Assembly: GCA_048499455.1 (NCBI GenBank)
Contig: JASNZV010000013.1
Location: 1-64,000, forward strand
Length of the DNA: 64,000 nt
Source: CFX5 sp023384495
GTDB lineage: Bacteria > Chloroflexota > Anaerolineae > Caldilineales > Caldilineaceae
Direction: 5' to 3'
Position 1 is the first letter of the stretch. The number at the start of each line of letters is the position of its first letter. The notes beneath the pieces were generated by a model. That model was not told the DNA's origin and made no database searches. It worked only from the letters and a program-made list of their open reading frames with translations. Both the position numbers and the translations under genes were made by a program. Of the stretch, positions 18,602 to 28,125 are shown one piece after another.

Positions 18602-19729
18602 ATGCCAGTGATCACGCGAAGCGACCTTGCTTTTGATCGCCCCCCCGCATTGCAGGCGACGGCGCCACCAGAAGCCCGTGGGCTGGCGCGCGACGAGGTG
18701 CGTTTGTTGGTGAGCCAGCCCACCGGTGACGGCGTTCGCCACATCCATACGCGCTTCTTTTGCCTGGCCGACTTTCTGCAACCCGGCGACCTGCTTGTGA
18801 TCAACCAGAGCGCCACCTTGCCGGCGAGCCTGGCCGCAACCGGTGCGATTGGGGCCTTCTTGGTGAACCTATCGACGCATTATGGCGACGGCGTCTGGTT
18901 GGCGGAGCCACGCTGGAGCACCAGCGAACCCGGTCCGCTGCCGCTGGAGCCGGGCGAAACGATTGGGATCGGCGCCGTCTCTGCCCGGCTCATCGGCCCC
19001 CACCCGGGCCTGCCCCGGCTTTGGTTCCTGCGGGCGTGCGGCGATCTTCGGGTCGAGATGGCGCGCCGAGGCCGCCCCATCCGCTACGGCTATGTGACAG
19101 GCCACTTGCCGCTCGACGCCTACCAGACGATCTTCGCCCATGAGCCGGGCAGCGCCGAAATGCCGTCGGCGGCGCGCCCATTCACCACGCGGGTGATGGA
19201 AGCGCTGGCGCAGCGAGGTGTGGAGGTAGCCGGCCTGACCCTCCACACCGGCGTATCCAGCCTCGAAGTCGAGACGGATACAGTGGAGGAGCAGCCTTTG
19301 TATGCGGAGCCCTTTCGCGTACCGGCATCATGCGCCGCCGCCGTCAACCAGGCGCGGTGTGAAGGTCGCCGCGTGATTGCCGTGGGCACCACCGTGGCGC
19401 GCGCGCTGGAATCGGCCTGGGACGGCGCCCAGGTGCGCCCGGCGCGCGGCTTTACGCGGTGTTATATCCACCCACGGCGCGGCGTACACACGGTGGATGG
19501 CCTGCTCAGCGGCTTCCACGACCCGTACGCCAGTCATCTGGCTATGCTCTATGCGATTGGCGGCAAAGCGCTGGTTCAGGACGCCTATGCTGAGGCGGTC
19601 GAACAGGGATATTTCTGGCATGAATTTGGCGACAGCCACCTGATCCTGACCCGTGTCGGGTCCGGGTCGAAACCCATCGTCCCCAATCCGGCCCCGTCTG
19701 GCTCGGATGGGGCCGAGGATAGGCAGTAA
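18602..19729 (+). CDS. QueA-family S-adenosylmethionine:tRNA ribosyltransferase-isomerase-like protein
   Basis: 375 residues from the ATG at 18602, which has the perfect site AGAAGGAG. QueA-like segments are present: LQPGDLLVINQSATLPASL (canonical DLLVFNDTRVIPARL), RPIRYGY, EMPSAARPFTTRVMEAL, VAGLTLHTGVSS, VIAVGTTVARALES and DGLLSGFHDPYASHLAML. The usual HVGAGTF is replaced by HTGVSSL and some active-site blocks differ. It is therefore a paralogue that may modify something other than preQ1-tRNA. QueA itself uses SAM to add epoxycyclopentanediol to 7-aminomethyl-deazaguanine in tRNA. Confidence 0.78.
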   Translation: MPVITRSDLAFDRPPALQATAPPEARGLARDEVRLLVSQPTGDGVRHIHTRFFCLADFLQPGDLLVINQSATLPASLAATGAIGAFLVNLSTHYGDGVWLAEPRWSTSEPGPLPLEPGETIGIGAVSARLIGPHPGLPRLWFLRACGDLRVEMARRGRPIRYGYVTGHLPLDAYQTIFAHEPGSAEMPSAARPFTTRVMEALAQRGVEVAGLTLHTGVSSLEVETDTVEEQPLYAEPFRVPASCAAAVNQARCEGRRVIAVGTTVARALESAWDGAQVRPARGFTRCYIHPRRGVHTVDGLLSGFHDPYASHLAMLYAIGGKALVQDAYAEAVEQGYFWHEFGDSHLILTRVGSGSKPIVPNPAPSGSDGAEDRQ

Positions 19730-19828
19730 ATTACCGACAGCCTGTACCAGAGTGATGCAATTGGACTCCTTCCCGAAATGTGGAGTTCCCCGACCTACTC
19801 GCGAAATCTTATCAGCCGCCAGGGTTGT

Positions 19829-21091
19829 CTATTTGATCACAAATGGCAAAAAGATCTGTTGGGTGGGCGTTGTGGAGCCATCCTCCGGCGCGGGGCCGCC
19901 CGCCAAGAGGCCCGCGCCGTCATCGTCAAACACGACCTGCCCGACGACATAAGCGGCGTCTACAGCTTGACCAGCAGCCACAATCTCACTCAGCTTGAAT
20001 AGGCGGACATTGTCGATCTGGTAAATGTCACCAGCATGGGCAAAGGGAGCGAACCAAAAACGTAGGCGGGCGTTCGTTATGGGGCCGACAAGGTCTGGTG
20101 TGGTGAACGGAACGGTAAACGTTTGATAACCAGGTCGCAGGTCGGCGCGAGCGCTCGCAAGGCCATAGTGGGCGTACGGCGCGTCATGCTGGTGCATGAA
20201 GACGCGTAGGTCATGCCCGCTGTTGGAGCGGGCGTTGAAGCGCAACTCATAGGGGGTGTTGGGTTCAAGCGTAATGTTTCGCTGGTAGAGTTGCACATTA
20301 CTGCCGCGCTGCGTGATTGCCACACGCGCCGCGCGCTCACCTTCAGGGGCAGGGGCTACGGTGGTAAAGTGCCCCTGGCTGTTTGTAAAGAAACCCCAGT
20401 CGTTCTTGCCCGCCTCGAAGCCAGAATTTTGGATCAGATTCTCGGATACACAATCGGTTGGGACGATCATGCTGAGTCCATCCTGAGAAAGGTATTCTAC
20501 ACTGGCAATCTGCGTCCCATCTTGTTTGTCCACGTCAAACACCAACGATAATTCAACCCCTGGCTCCAACGGTGGCGAAAACTCGACCGTGACATGGCCA
20601 GTCTGGTTGAAGTCTTCCTTCAGCACTTGGTCAATAACTCCTGTATAGTCGCCCCAGTTGCCCTTTGCGTAGTAAATGCTATCCTCAAGAATGATCAGTT
20701 CACCTGTGGCTGGGTCGATTCCGCGGACGACATCGATCCTGGCGCCCTCCTCACCAATCGGAGCGCGATTTGCATCGAGGATCCGATTGGCAGGAAACTG
20801 AGTGTTATACACAGCGGGCTGGCGGTCGAAGACAAGCTCAGCAACCGTGGCGGTGATGACGATTGTAGGCTCTGACAGTTCCCTAATCGTTTCAGTCGCG
20901 TCTTCCGGTCCAAATATCGTATCTGCCTGCCCAAACGCAAAAGTGATATAGCCGGGACAAATCTCGATCAGATTGAGGATCGGGCTATCGACTCGGAACC
21001 CACGGAACGCCTGCACGGCTTGATCTGGGAACAGTAGAGCAACGGAAATCAATATGGGTACAGCAATGGACCAACGCCGATTGCGAAACAT
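19829..21091 (-). CDS. Secreted carbohydrate-binding-module-like protein with IFLPFVIK tail
   Basis: 420 residues from the ATG at 21091, just after a purine-rich AAAAGGGGGGGG site; the in-frame start at 21133 would overlap the preceding gene by 4 bp. The signal peptide (WSIAVPILISVALLF) probably ends near VQA. Residues from about 220 to 365 resemble a CBM4/9-type jelly roll (NLIQNSGFEAGKNDWGFF, LEPNTPYELRFNARS, YQIDNVRLF). The first 200 residues are unrecognised. The protein ends QQIFLPFVIK, one of five such tails here. It lies 38 bp downstream of the CHAT gene on the same strand. Confidence 0.7.
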   Translation of the reverse strand: MFRNRRWSIAVPILISVALLFPDQAVQAFRGFRVDSPILNLIEICPGYITFAFGQADTIFGPEDATETIRELSEPTIVITATVAELVFDRQPAVYNTQFPANRILDANRAPIGEEGARIDVVRGIDPATGELIILEDSIYYAKGNWGDYTGVIDQVLKEDFNQTGHVTVEFSPPLEPGVELSLVFDVDKQDGTQIASVEYLSQDGLSMIVPTDCVSENLIQNSGFEAGKNDWGFFTNSQGHFTTVAPAPEGERAARVAITQRGSNVQLYQRNITLEPNTPYELRFNARSNSGHDLRVFMHQHDAPYAHYGLASARADLRPGYQTFTVPFTTPDLVGPITNARLRFWFAPFAHAGDIYQIDNVRLFKLSEIVAAGQAVDAAYVVGQVVFDDDGAGLLAGGPAPEDGSTTPTQQIFLPFVIK

Positions 21092-21129
21092 ACCCCCCCC
21101 TTTTATCATAACGTTCACACCTGCGCGCA

Positions 21130-24100
21130 TCATCCCAGATGATAGCTCTGCTCTGGGAGCGATAAGGTTGAGAGAACTGACCGCACAGCAGAGAGATCGT
21201 ACTCAGCCCCTAGTCGGTGTAGCACCGTCTCCACCTCTTGCAACAAGGTGACACCGCGGCCCACTTCATGGCTCGAAATCAACGCAATTCCCAGGTGCAT
21301 TTTGGTGCGCGCTGCCTGGTAAGCGCTCTGCTCACCTAAGCCGGCAAGACTCTGCTCAAAGGCGTTCAATGCGTCATCGACGCGACCAATCGCCAGATAG
21401 ATACGACCCAAGCTACATAGACCCTCGCAGAGCGCGTCACCCTCGCCCAGTTTGCGCGCCAGTTCGAATGCCCTCTGGGCGTGTTCGAGCGCTTCGTCCG
21501 TTTGGTGTTTGGCCAGGGCGGCATCAGCACGCAATACATAGACGTAGATCAGGTCAACGTTTGCCTGCATCGCGATCGCCATCGACTCCGCTCGATCCAG
21601 CTCGGCGGCCGCAACTTCCCAGTGGGTGAGCCTAAGGTGCAATTCTGCCTGACAACGATGGATGTAGAGTTCTAACATTCGATTGTGAGTCTGGCGCGCC
21701 AGAGCGAGGCCATGTTCGAGATATTCTTCCGCCGCGCCAAAATCGCCTTTATACATGGCTACCTCACCCAGATTGGCCTCGAGAGAGGCGCGCTGTTTGT
21801 GGGCGCCCAGTTGTTCAGCCAGATTCAATCCCTGTTTGAGCTCATCCACCGCTTCCTGCCAATCGCCAATATGCAATTTGTCAATCGCTAGATTGGTGAG
21901 CAGCAGCATGGTCCAAAAATGGTCATGAAGTTGGCGACTGATCGCCAATGCTTGCAAGGTAAAACCCATGCCACGGCTCGTTTGGCCTTGGCTGCTGAGA
22001 ATGGACCCCATTTGGGTCAAACCAAAAACGCGGAGCTGGCTTGGACCAGGCGGCAATCGTTCAAGACCGGCTTCAACAGCCGTCTGTGCCTCTCCATAAT
22101 TCCCCAGCTTCATTTGAATAAACCCATAACGAATATAGAGCGCGGCGGTTTCCAGTGGGCTATCCTGCGCGGCATTGGCCAAGCCGCGCTGTAGCCAGGC
22201 CAATGCCTGCTGCGGCGCTTCTAGCTGCAACAACTCACCCATGCCATGACAAATCTTCGCATGGAGAGCGGACGCTTTTGCACCATCGGTTAGGGCCGTC
22301 AGTTGAGCAAGCGCTTCGTGATAGCTCCGGCTAGCTGGCTCGTGCTCACCCAGCACCGAATAGATCTGCCCGCGGGCCAGGTTGACCTCCACCCAGGTGA
22401 CGGTGCTCAACTGTTCACGCTGAAATCGCGCCAGCAATGCACGCAGCGCCCGCGCCTGCCCTTGGTTGATCACCGCCCAAACGTCCCCCGTGGCCAATTG
22501 GGCGGCATGCTCGTAATCGCCTGCCCGCTCAAAGTGAATGCTTGCGCGGAGCGAGTCTGTCTCGGCAGTCTCATAATATTCTCCGGCTCGATGGTGCAGG
22601 GCGCGACGCTCGCGCACGCTCGTCTGTTCGTAATAGAACGCCTGAAACATGGCATGCTGCCCGTACTCACGCCCCAATTCACCGTCACGGACAAAAAGCA
22701 GATGGCGCTCGGTCAGGCGGCGTAGCGTCCGGAAGAGGTTGCCGCCGTTGAGCACCGCTTCGATGGCGTCTCGCGTTCCCCCATAGCCAAGCAATATGGC
22801 CAGCGCGGTCATGGCGCCGCGCTCCTGGCCCGTCAGCACTGCATCTACTTCCTGAAGCAGATAGCGCTCAATGTCCTCGCTTTCAGCTAGTCGACGGACC
22901 AGCGACGCTGAGTCCTTGGTCTGGTGTAAGGCATCAATTGCCAGCGTAAGGAACTGGGCATTGCCGGCTGTATACTGGTAGAGCTGCTCAATCTGGGCGT
23001 CGTTCAGCGTCACATTGCGAACGGTGAGCAGGCGCCGAGTATCCGCTTCGCTCAACCCTTGGAGTGGATCAAACTGAGCCAGGGTGACAAAATCAGGCGC
23101 ACGGCGCGAGGTAAGAATGATCGACAATTCACCCGCCACCAGGGCGCTGCGCAGGCGCTCGACCAATTGGTTGAGCACAGGGTCGTCATCCACATGGTGA
23201 AAGTCGTCAAAACAGAAAAGAAAACCGCCTCCTTGCACCTGTTGCAACACATAGTCAAAGAGCGTCTCACTCGGTGGTGGTTTGCCCCCAGTCATGCGCG
23301 CGCTTTGCAGGAGCCGCCACAAGTCATCACGCCCGTGACGCGCCAGGAATCCGGCCAACCGCGACAGGACGGCGTCAACGCCTTCGCCTTCGTGGAACGA
23401 ATGCCAGAAGACCCGGTCGCGGTCGCGCGCCGTGCGTTCGATCAGTTTCGCGGCTAACGCCGTTTTGCCGACGCCGGGCATACCCGCGATGACGGCCAAA
23501 TGTACCTCGGCCAGCTTCTCGCCATAATAAGCCAGATGGGCGTCTCGACCGACAAAACCAGGAATTTCCGGTGGTCGAGCAAGTTCGGGTGGTGGCGGAA
23601 TCGCCAATGGCTCGGCCTCTAGGCTGGCCACCTGGAACAAAAGCCCATCTCCGGCGCGCAGAAAGAGCACTGGCGCGCCCCATGCTGAGGATCGGGCGCC
23701 AAATTCCAGAAAGATGCCTTTGCGCGCCTCAGAGATGGCGGCGTCTACCGGTAAACCCAGCGCCAGGCAGCGGTAGAATTCTCGGGTTAGGATTGCCGCG
23801 GCCTTGTCGCTCATGCCGTGCCGCATGGCGACCACCGCCGAGAGTTGGCGCTGTAACAGGCGCGGCGCCAGCCCTACAAGCAATTGACGGCTGGAAACGG
23901 TCGCGGTCTGGCATGCATTGAGCAGCACAAGTCGAGTTTCCTGGCTGCCGCTGAAGAACTCACGAAAGGAACGTTCATCCACCAATTGCGTATAGCCGGC
24001 CTCGTCTTCCAGGGCGACGCTGGCCGTTTCATCTTCGAAGCGCGCATGTCCGACAAAATGAAAGACATGGGGCTGAAACTGTCTCATCGCCTGGCTGATT

Positions 24101-24711
24101 GCGGGTGCGTTTGCATGTGTGAGCACCTCAACCTGGATTTGTCCCTGCTCGACTCTCCTAGCCAGCGCCTCACGCAGCAGCGCCTCTTCACGCACGACAT
24201 CCAATTGCAGCAGGTCATGAGGGCTGGCAATTACGACCAACACCCGTAGCGGTAGGCGGACGGTCGTTGGGCGAACAGGCAGCGTGATCGGCACATAGCG
24301 CACCAGCGCGGTTTCGGGTGAGATCGCCAAAAAGGACTGCTCGTCGGGGTCAAACAGATATTCCCATGGGAGCGCGGCCAGTTCGGGTGCCGTGATCCGC
24401 AGGCGCACGCGCAGCCGCCTTGCCTGGCTGCGGATCATGCCCAGGCTCGTGCGATATAGGGTGGCGACATCGCCAGTAAAGAGTGCGCCAAAGAGAAAGG
24501 CGCCAAAGTCGGCCAAGGCGTGTGCATCCACCGGGTCTTGTTCAAGGGCGCGCAGTGTGTCCTGGCGTTTTGCATCCATGTGAATCGTGCAAAATGCCTC
24601 ACCGTCGCCGGCGGGAGACTCAATGATGGTTACCAGGTAGCCCTTCGATGTACGGTTGCCAATCAGCAGATCAAAGGCCGCATAAATCGGGGCCGGTGCG
24701 GTTTGACTCAT
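21130..24711 (-). CDS. CHAT protease-NTPase-TPR protein (STAND family)
   Basis: 1193 residues from the ATG at 24711; the GTG at 24768 adds an unconserved Cys-rich lead. A caspase-like CHAT domain spans residues 1 to about 385, with catalytic His222 in HFVGHARF and Cys267 in LLNACQTA. A STAND ATPase follows (Walker A IAGMPGVGKTALAAK, Walker B FLFCFDDFHHVDDD, LTSRR). A C-terminal superhelix of TPRs follows (for example GDFGAAEEYLEHGLALAR). Both catalytic residues are kept. CHAT-STAND-TPR proteins include bacterial immune and cell-death effectors. No classic defence partner or clear target protein is adjacent, so its role is open. Confidence 0.85.
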   Translation of the reverse strand: MSQTAPAPIYAAFDLLIGNRTSKGYLVTIIESPAGDGEAFCTIHMDAKRQDTLRALEQDPVDAHALADFGAFLFGALFTGDVATLYRTSLGMIRSQARRLRVRLRITAPELAALPWEYLFDPDEQSFLAISPETALVRYVPITLPVRPTTVRLPLRVLVVIASPHDLLQLDVVREEALLREALARRVEQGQIQVEVLTHANAPAISQAMRQFQPHVFHFVGHARFEDETASVALEDEAGYTQLVDERSFREFFSGSQETRLVLLNACQTATVSSRQLLVGLAPRLLQRQLSAVVAMRHGMSDKAAAILTREFYRCLALGLPVDAAISEARKGIFLEFGARSSAWGAPVLFLRAGDGLLFQVASLEAEPLAIPPPPELARPPEIPGFVGRDAHLAYYGEKLAEVHLAVIAGMPGVGKTALAAKLIERTARDRDRVFWHSFHEGEGVDAVLSRLAGFLARHGRDDLWRLLQSARMTGGKPPPSETLFDYVLQQVQGGGFLFCFDDFHHVDDDPVLNQLVERLRSALVAGELSIILTSRRAPDFVTLAQFDPLQGLSEADTRRLLTVRNVTLNDAQIEQLYQYTAGNAQFLTLAIDALHQTKDSASLVRRLAESEDIERYLLQEVDAVLTGQERGAMTALAILLGYGGTRDAIEAVLNGGNLFRTLRRLTERHLLFVRDGELGREYGQHAMFQAFYYEQTSVRERRALHHRAGEYYETAETDSLRASIHFERAGDYEHAAQLATGDVWAVINQGQARALRALLARFQREQLSTVTWVEVNLARGQIYSVLGEHEPASRSYHEALAQLTALTDGAKASALHAKICHGMGELLQLEAPQQALAWLQRGLANAAQDSPLETAALYIRYGFIQMKLGNYGEAQTAVEAGLERLPPGPSQLRVFGLTQMGSILSSQGQTSRGMGFTLQALAISRQLHDHFWTMLLLTNLAIDKLHIGDWQEAVDELKQGLNLAEQLGAHKQRASLEANLGEVAMYKGDFGAAEEYLEHGLALARQTHNRMLELYIHRCQAELHLRLTHWEVAAAELDRAESMAIAMQANVDLIYVYVLRADAALAKHQTDEALEHAQRAFELARKLGEGDALCEGLCSLGRIYLAIGRVDDALNAFEQSLAGLGEQSAYQAARTKMHLGIALISSHEVGRGVTLLQEVETVLHRLGAEYDLSAVRSVLSTLSLPEQSYHLG

Positions 24712-24768
24712 GGCTGTGCAGGGAGAATGAACGGACAACGGGCAGCGGTGACAACGAAACGAGAACAC

Positions 24769-25202
24769 TGTGTTGGCGGTTCGAGGATGTTATTCGGTGA
24801 TCTCAAAATCGCTGCGCCACGGCTATACGATATACGACGGAAAAGAACTTCAGTGTGACGACTGACATTGAGAGGTTTTTAGGTGAGGGGCGACCAATCT
24901 GTGAGGTCTGGAAAGGGGGCAAGTGGACATAAGAATGATACTCCTGTTCACTGACTTTGTCTATAGAACAGATGCTCTTTTTTTGACGGCGGATGCTTTG
25001 TAGTGCCGGCCACCGCGCCTCCGTCACCCCCTTGCAACACGAGGCAAGTCTGTTGCCCAGGCGTCAGGCGCTATAGGGCATAGGGTGGCAATGCTGGCCC
25101 CGACCGCCGAGAGCAGCGATCTGTGTGCTCAGCCGCCGCGGACATAGGGTCGGCGTTGCCCCCACGCCGTAAATATGCGCTGGCTGAGCAGAGCACGACC
25201 GG
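24769..25202. other. 434-bp intergenic region
   Basis: It lies between the start of the CHAT gene and the end of the metal ATPase gene, both on the minus strand. It should hold the CHAT promoter. I see no convincing ORF, RNA or strong terminator. AT-rich TATACGATATACG near 24822 is a possible promoter core on either strand. Confidence 0.4.
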
Positions 25203-27236
25203 CTAACGCCGGGGTGGGCGCAGGGCCAACATGCGTAAGCCATTGAGCACAACCACCAACGTGCTGCCCTCGTGGCCAACCACGCCCAGGGGCAAGGGCA
25301 GCCGGAAAGTGGGTGCAAAGAGCGGAACGATGACGGTCAATGTCACCAGAGTCAGAATCACCCCCACCGAAATAACCACGTTTTGTTTCACGATCTCACC
25401 GGCGCGGCGGCTCAGCTTCATGGCAAAGGGCAGCTTGCTCAGGTCGCTTGCCATAAGCACCACGTCCGCCGTCTCAAGCGCCACATCGGTGCCGCCGGCG
25501 CCCATCGCCACCCCCACATGCGCGGTAGCGAGCGCCGGCGCATCATTGACGCCATCACCCACCATCGCCACCTTGCCTTTGGCGACCAGATCTTGCACTA
25601 TTTCGACCTTTTGCTCGGGGAGCAGGTCGCTATGAATCTGGTCGACGCCAACCGCGCGGCCAATGTTCTCCGCCACGTTCTTGTTATCGCCGGTGATCAT
25701 GACCACATGGTTCACACCCTGCTGGCGGAGTTCCTGCACGGCTGTCACCGCCTCGGGGCGCAGGGAGTCCGCGACCGCGATAAAGCCGACGACCTCCCAA
25801 TCCCGGTCGGCGCCGAGCGTATCTTCCACCGTGCTGCGCCGCACCACCAACATGGCCGTCTTGCCCTTACGTTGCAGCGCCTCACCGATCATACGGATGG
25901 CCGGCGACAGATCCATCTCCTCGCTCATGAAGAGCTTGTCATTGCCGATATAGAGGGTCTCGCGGTGGTTCTCGCGCTGAAAGGCGGCCTGGATGCCGTG
26001 GCCGGGGATGGCGCGAAAGTCATCGGGCGTTTCGGGGTCGAGACCGGCCGCGCGCGCCCGTGCCACAATGGCGCGGCCCACATGGTGTTCGCTGCGCAAT
26101 TCGGCGCTGGCGGCCAGACGGAGCAATTCGCTTTCGCTGTACTGATTGAGCGGACGAAGGTCGGTGACCTCCAGGTGGCCACTGGTCAGCGTGCCGGTCT
26201 TGTCAAACGCAAAGATGTTCACCATCGCCAGCTTTTCCATATAGGCGCCCCCTTTGAAGAGCACCCCCCCGCGCGCGGCAGCCGCGATGGCGCTCAGCAC
26301 ACTGGCGGGCGTGCTGATGATCAGCGCACACGGGCTGGCGACCACCAACAGCGTCATCGCCCTGTAGAGCGTATCGCCAAACGATTCATGGCTGAAGAGC
26401 TGGGGGATTGCAATGGCAAGCAACGTTGCGCCAATCACGGCGTAGGTGTATGGGCCACTAAATCGGTCGATGAAGCGCTGTGTGGGTGTGGCGTCTTGGC
26501 GAGCCTCTTCCACCAGGTTGATAATCTTGCTCAATGTGCTCTCTGCCGCCAGCTTGGTTGTTTCGACTTCCAACACGCCAGCGCCGTTGATTGTGCCGGC
26601 AAAGACCGCATCCCCCACTTGCTTAAAGACGGGAACACTTTCGCCTGTAATCGAGCTTTGGTCGAGCGTGCTGTCACCGCGCAGCACACGGCCGTCCACC
26701 GGCAGCCGCTCACCGGGGAGAACAAGGACCACGTCGCCGACCTGCACATCGTCGATCGGGCGTTGGATTTCAGCATCGCCGACGCGCACGCGGGCCGTCT
26801 CAGGGCGCAACACCGCCAACGATTGGATGGCCTTGCGCGTTCGTTCCATGGCAAACGTTTCGAGGGCGCCGCTGAGGGTAAAGAGGAAGAGCAACAACGC
26901 GCCTTCTTTCCACTCACCGATCAGCGCCGCCCCCAACGCGGCAGTGATCATCAAAAAATCGATATCCAGCTTACCCCGTTTAGCCTCCTCAATCGCGCCC
27001 ATCAGCCCCGAATAGCCGCCAGCCGCGTAGGCGATCACGGCCAGCATTGTCGCCACCCAGGCCGGCAGGCGTTCTGTGACGCTGCCACCCCACCAGCCGG
27101 CGAGCAAAGCAACCAAGGTAATCAGCGCCAGCCAGAGTTCGACGTTGCTGCGCCAATAGGAGAAGAGTGAGCCGACACCCGTTGCGGTGGCAGTCGATGT
27201 CGGGGCATAGGTTGATGGTGCAGTTTGTGTAGTCAT
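25203..27236 (-). CDS. P1B-4-type metal-exporting ATPase (CoaT/CtpD-like)
   Basis: 677 residues. Phosphorylation site DKTGTLTSG, TGES in SSITGESVP, and GDGVNDAPALA in the P-domain identify a P1B heavy-metal ATPase. The intramembrane motif is SPC (VVASPCALIIS) rather than CPC, the last TM region has HEGST, and there is no N-terminal metal-binding domain. These three features together mark the P1B-4 subgroup, known to export Co(II), Fe(II) or related ions. The ATG at 27236 has GAGG upstream. A Fur-family gene lies 140 bp upstream on the same strand, suggesting metal or peroxide-linked control. Confidence 0.9.
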   Translation of the reverse strand: MTTQTAPSTYAPTSTATATGVGSLFSYWRSNVELWLALITLVALLAGWWGGSVTERLPAWVATMLAVIAYAAGGYSGLMGAIEEAKRGKLDIDFLMITAALGAALIGEWKEGALLLFLFTLSGALETFAMERTRKAIQSLAVLRPETARVRVGDAEIQRPIDDVQVGDVVLVLPGERLPVDGRVLRGDSTLDQSSITGESVPVFKQVGDAVFAGTINGAGVLEVETTKLAAESTLSKIINLVEEARQDATPTQRFIDRFSGPYTYAVIGATLLAIAIPQLFSHESFGDTLYRAMTLLVVASPCALIISTPASVLSAIAAAARGGVLFKGGAYMEKLAMVNIFAFDKTGTLTSGHLEVTDLRPLNQYSESELLRLAASAELRSEHHVGRAIVARARAAGLDPETPDDFRAIPGHGIQAAFQRENHRETLYIGNDKLFMSEEMDLSPAIRMIGEALQRKGKTAMLVVRRSTVEDTLGADRDWEVVGFIAVADSLRPEAVTAVQELRQQGVNHVVMITGDNKNVAENIGRAVGVDQIHSDLLPEQKVEIVQDLVAKGKVAMVGDGVNDAPALATAHVGVAMGAGGTDVALETADVVLMASDLSKLPFAMKLSRRAGEIVKQNVVISVGVILTLVTLTVIVPLFAPTFRLPLPLGVVGHEGSTLVVVLNGLRMLALRPPRR

Positions 27237-27376
27237 GATTTCCTCAAAATTACCACGCGAAGAAGTTCACGCGTGGCTGTTTATACGAATTGCCATTGGG
27301 GCAGCCACGCGCCGGCCCCTGTCGGTGCGCTGGTCGCTGCGGACAGACGAACCCACAACGGCTTGCGGACGCCGGC

Positions 27377-27865
27377 TCACCAGGCATCCTCGTCGCCCTG
27401 TCCAGCCTCTTGAGCGCGACTTAGGTCATTGGCCTGTTGCTTGCAGTCATCGCACAGCCCAATCACATGAATGTGGAGCGCCTCGGCATGAAACTGGCGG
27501 GCATGGGACAGATTGACCCAGCTCAGATCATGGGGGTCGAGTGGCGCATCACTCCCGTGATCCGTGACGCGATTGCAGCGCCGACAGATCAGATTGACGT
27601 GGGGTGTCAGGTTGGTCTCATAATGGGTATGCCCATCGCCAAGCTCGATCTGCGTGAGCGCCCCCAGCGCATGAAGCGTATTGAGCGTGTTGTAGACAGT
27701 GGCTCGGCTCAACCCAGGGTATTCGGCGGCCAACGCCTCAAACACAGCCGACGGCGTTGGGTGGCCTGTGACCTGAGCCAGATAGTCACAGATGGCGCGG
27801 CGCTGGGGCGTCAGGCGCAGGCCGGCGCCACGGAGAGCATCTTGAAAACGCTGTTGTGCAGGCAT
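27377..27865 (-). CDS. Fur-family regulator (PerR-like)
   Basis: 162 residues. The N-terminal winged helix has LRLTPQRRAICDYLAQ and LSRATVYNTLNTLHALG. The C-terminal sensor domain has GHTHYETNLTPHVNLICRRC and CDDCKQ, that is, both structural CxxC zinc motifs plus His-rich regulatory-site residues. It is upstream of and co-oriented with the P1B-4 ATPase. A perfect palindrome of the Fur/PerR type lies 58-85 bp upstream, consistent with autoregulation. Whether it senses Fe/Mn/peroxide or another metal cannot be decided by eye. Confidence 0.88.
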   Translation of the reverse strand: MPAQQRFQDALRGAGLRLTPQRRAICDYLAQVTGHPTPSAVFEALAAEYPGLSRATVYNTLNTLHALGALTQIELGDGHTHYETNLTPHVNLICRRCNRVTDHGSDAPLDPHDLSWVNLSHARQFHAEALHIHVIGLCDDCKQQANDLSRAQEAGQGDEDAW

Positions 27866-27872
27866 GACTTAA

Positions 27873-27919
27873 CTCGGCAGTTTATGGAACTGCCTGGGGC
27901 ACATAAGTCTCATTCCAGA
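27873..27919. repeat. Half-copy of the 28784 palindromic repeat
   Basis: CTCGGCAGTT...GGAACTGCCTGG and the following GCACA and GTCT match the right half of the element at 28784-28876. The small stem GGCAGTT/AACTGCC replaces GGCGGTTC/GAACCGCC with paired base changes. It lies in the 5' leader of the Fur-family gene. Confidence 0.55.
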
Positions 27920-27923
27920 GTCG

Positions 27924-27950
27924 CTTTATTTAGAATCATTCTAAATAAAG
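27924..27950. promoter_or_regulatory. Perfect 27-bp palindrome, Fur/PerR-type operator
   Basis: Two perfect 13-bp arms (CTTTATTTAGAAT and ATTCTAAATAAAG) flank a single central base. The core TTTAGAATnATTCTAAA resembles PerR boxes (TTATAATnATTATAA). It is placed upstream of the Fur-family gene. Strong support for an autoregulated operon with the metal ATPase; the divergent side has no gene within 170 bp. Confidence 0.85.
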
Positions 27951-28062
27951 AATATCACACCTTGCTCATCTAGTCAATATATCTAGGGTACATAACCGTG
28001 ATACGTCTATGCGGGTTCGAGCTTATGACGGGTGACAACCCTGTCGACTCCGTTTGTCGTTT

Positions 28063-28090
28063 TGACAGGCCTTGTGAAGTTTGGTACAAT
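28063..28090 (+). promoter_or_regulatory. Sigma-70-like promoter for the CoxB-like hairpin gene
   Basis: TTGACA (28063-28068), a 16-bp spacer and TACAAT (28085-28090), 36 bp before the GTG start at 28126. Both hexamers are near consensus. Confidence 0.65.
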
Positions 28091-28125
28091 CTCCCGGCGT
28101 TGGCATATTCAACCAATGAGGGCCT

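Noticed and set aside
25272..27170. 632-codon open frame on the plus strand
   Set aside because: Lies entirely antisense to the P1B-4 ATPase, whose motifs are intact. The product is His/Gln/Gly-rich without domains, a high-GC shadow.
28000..28060. tRNA-like GGGTTCGAGC string
   Set aside because: It resembles a T-loop, but no acceptor, D or anticodon arms can be folded around it.
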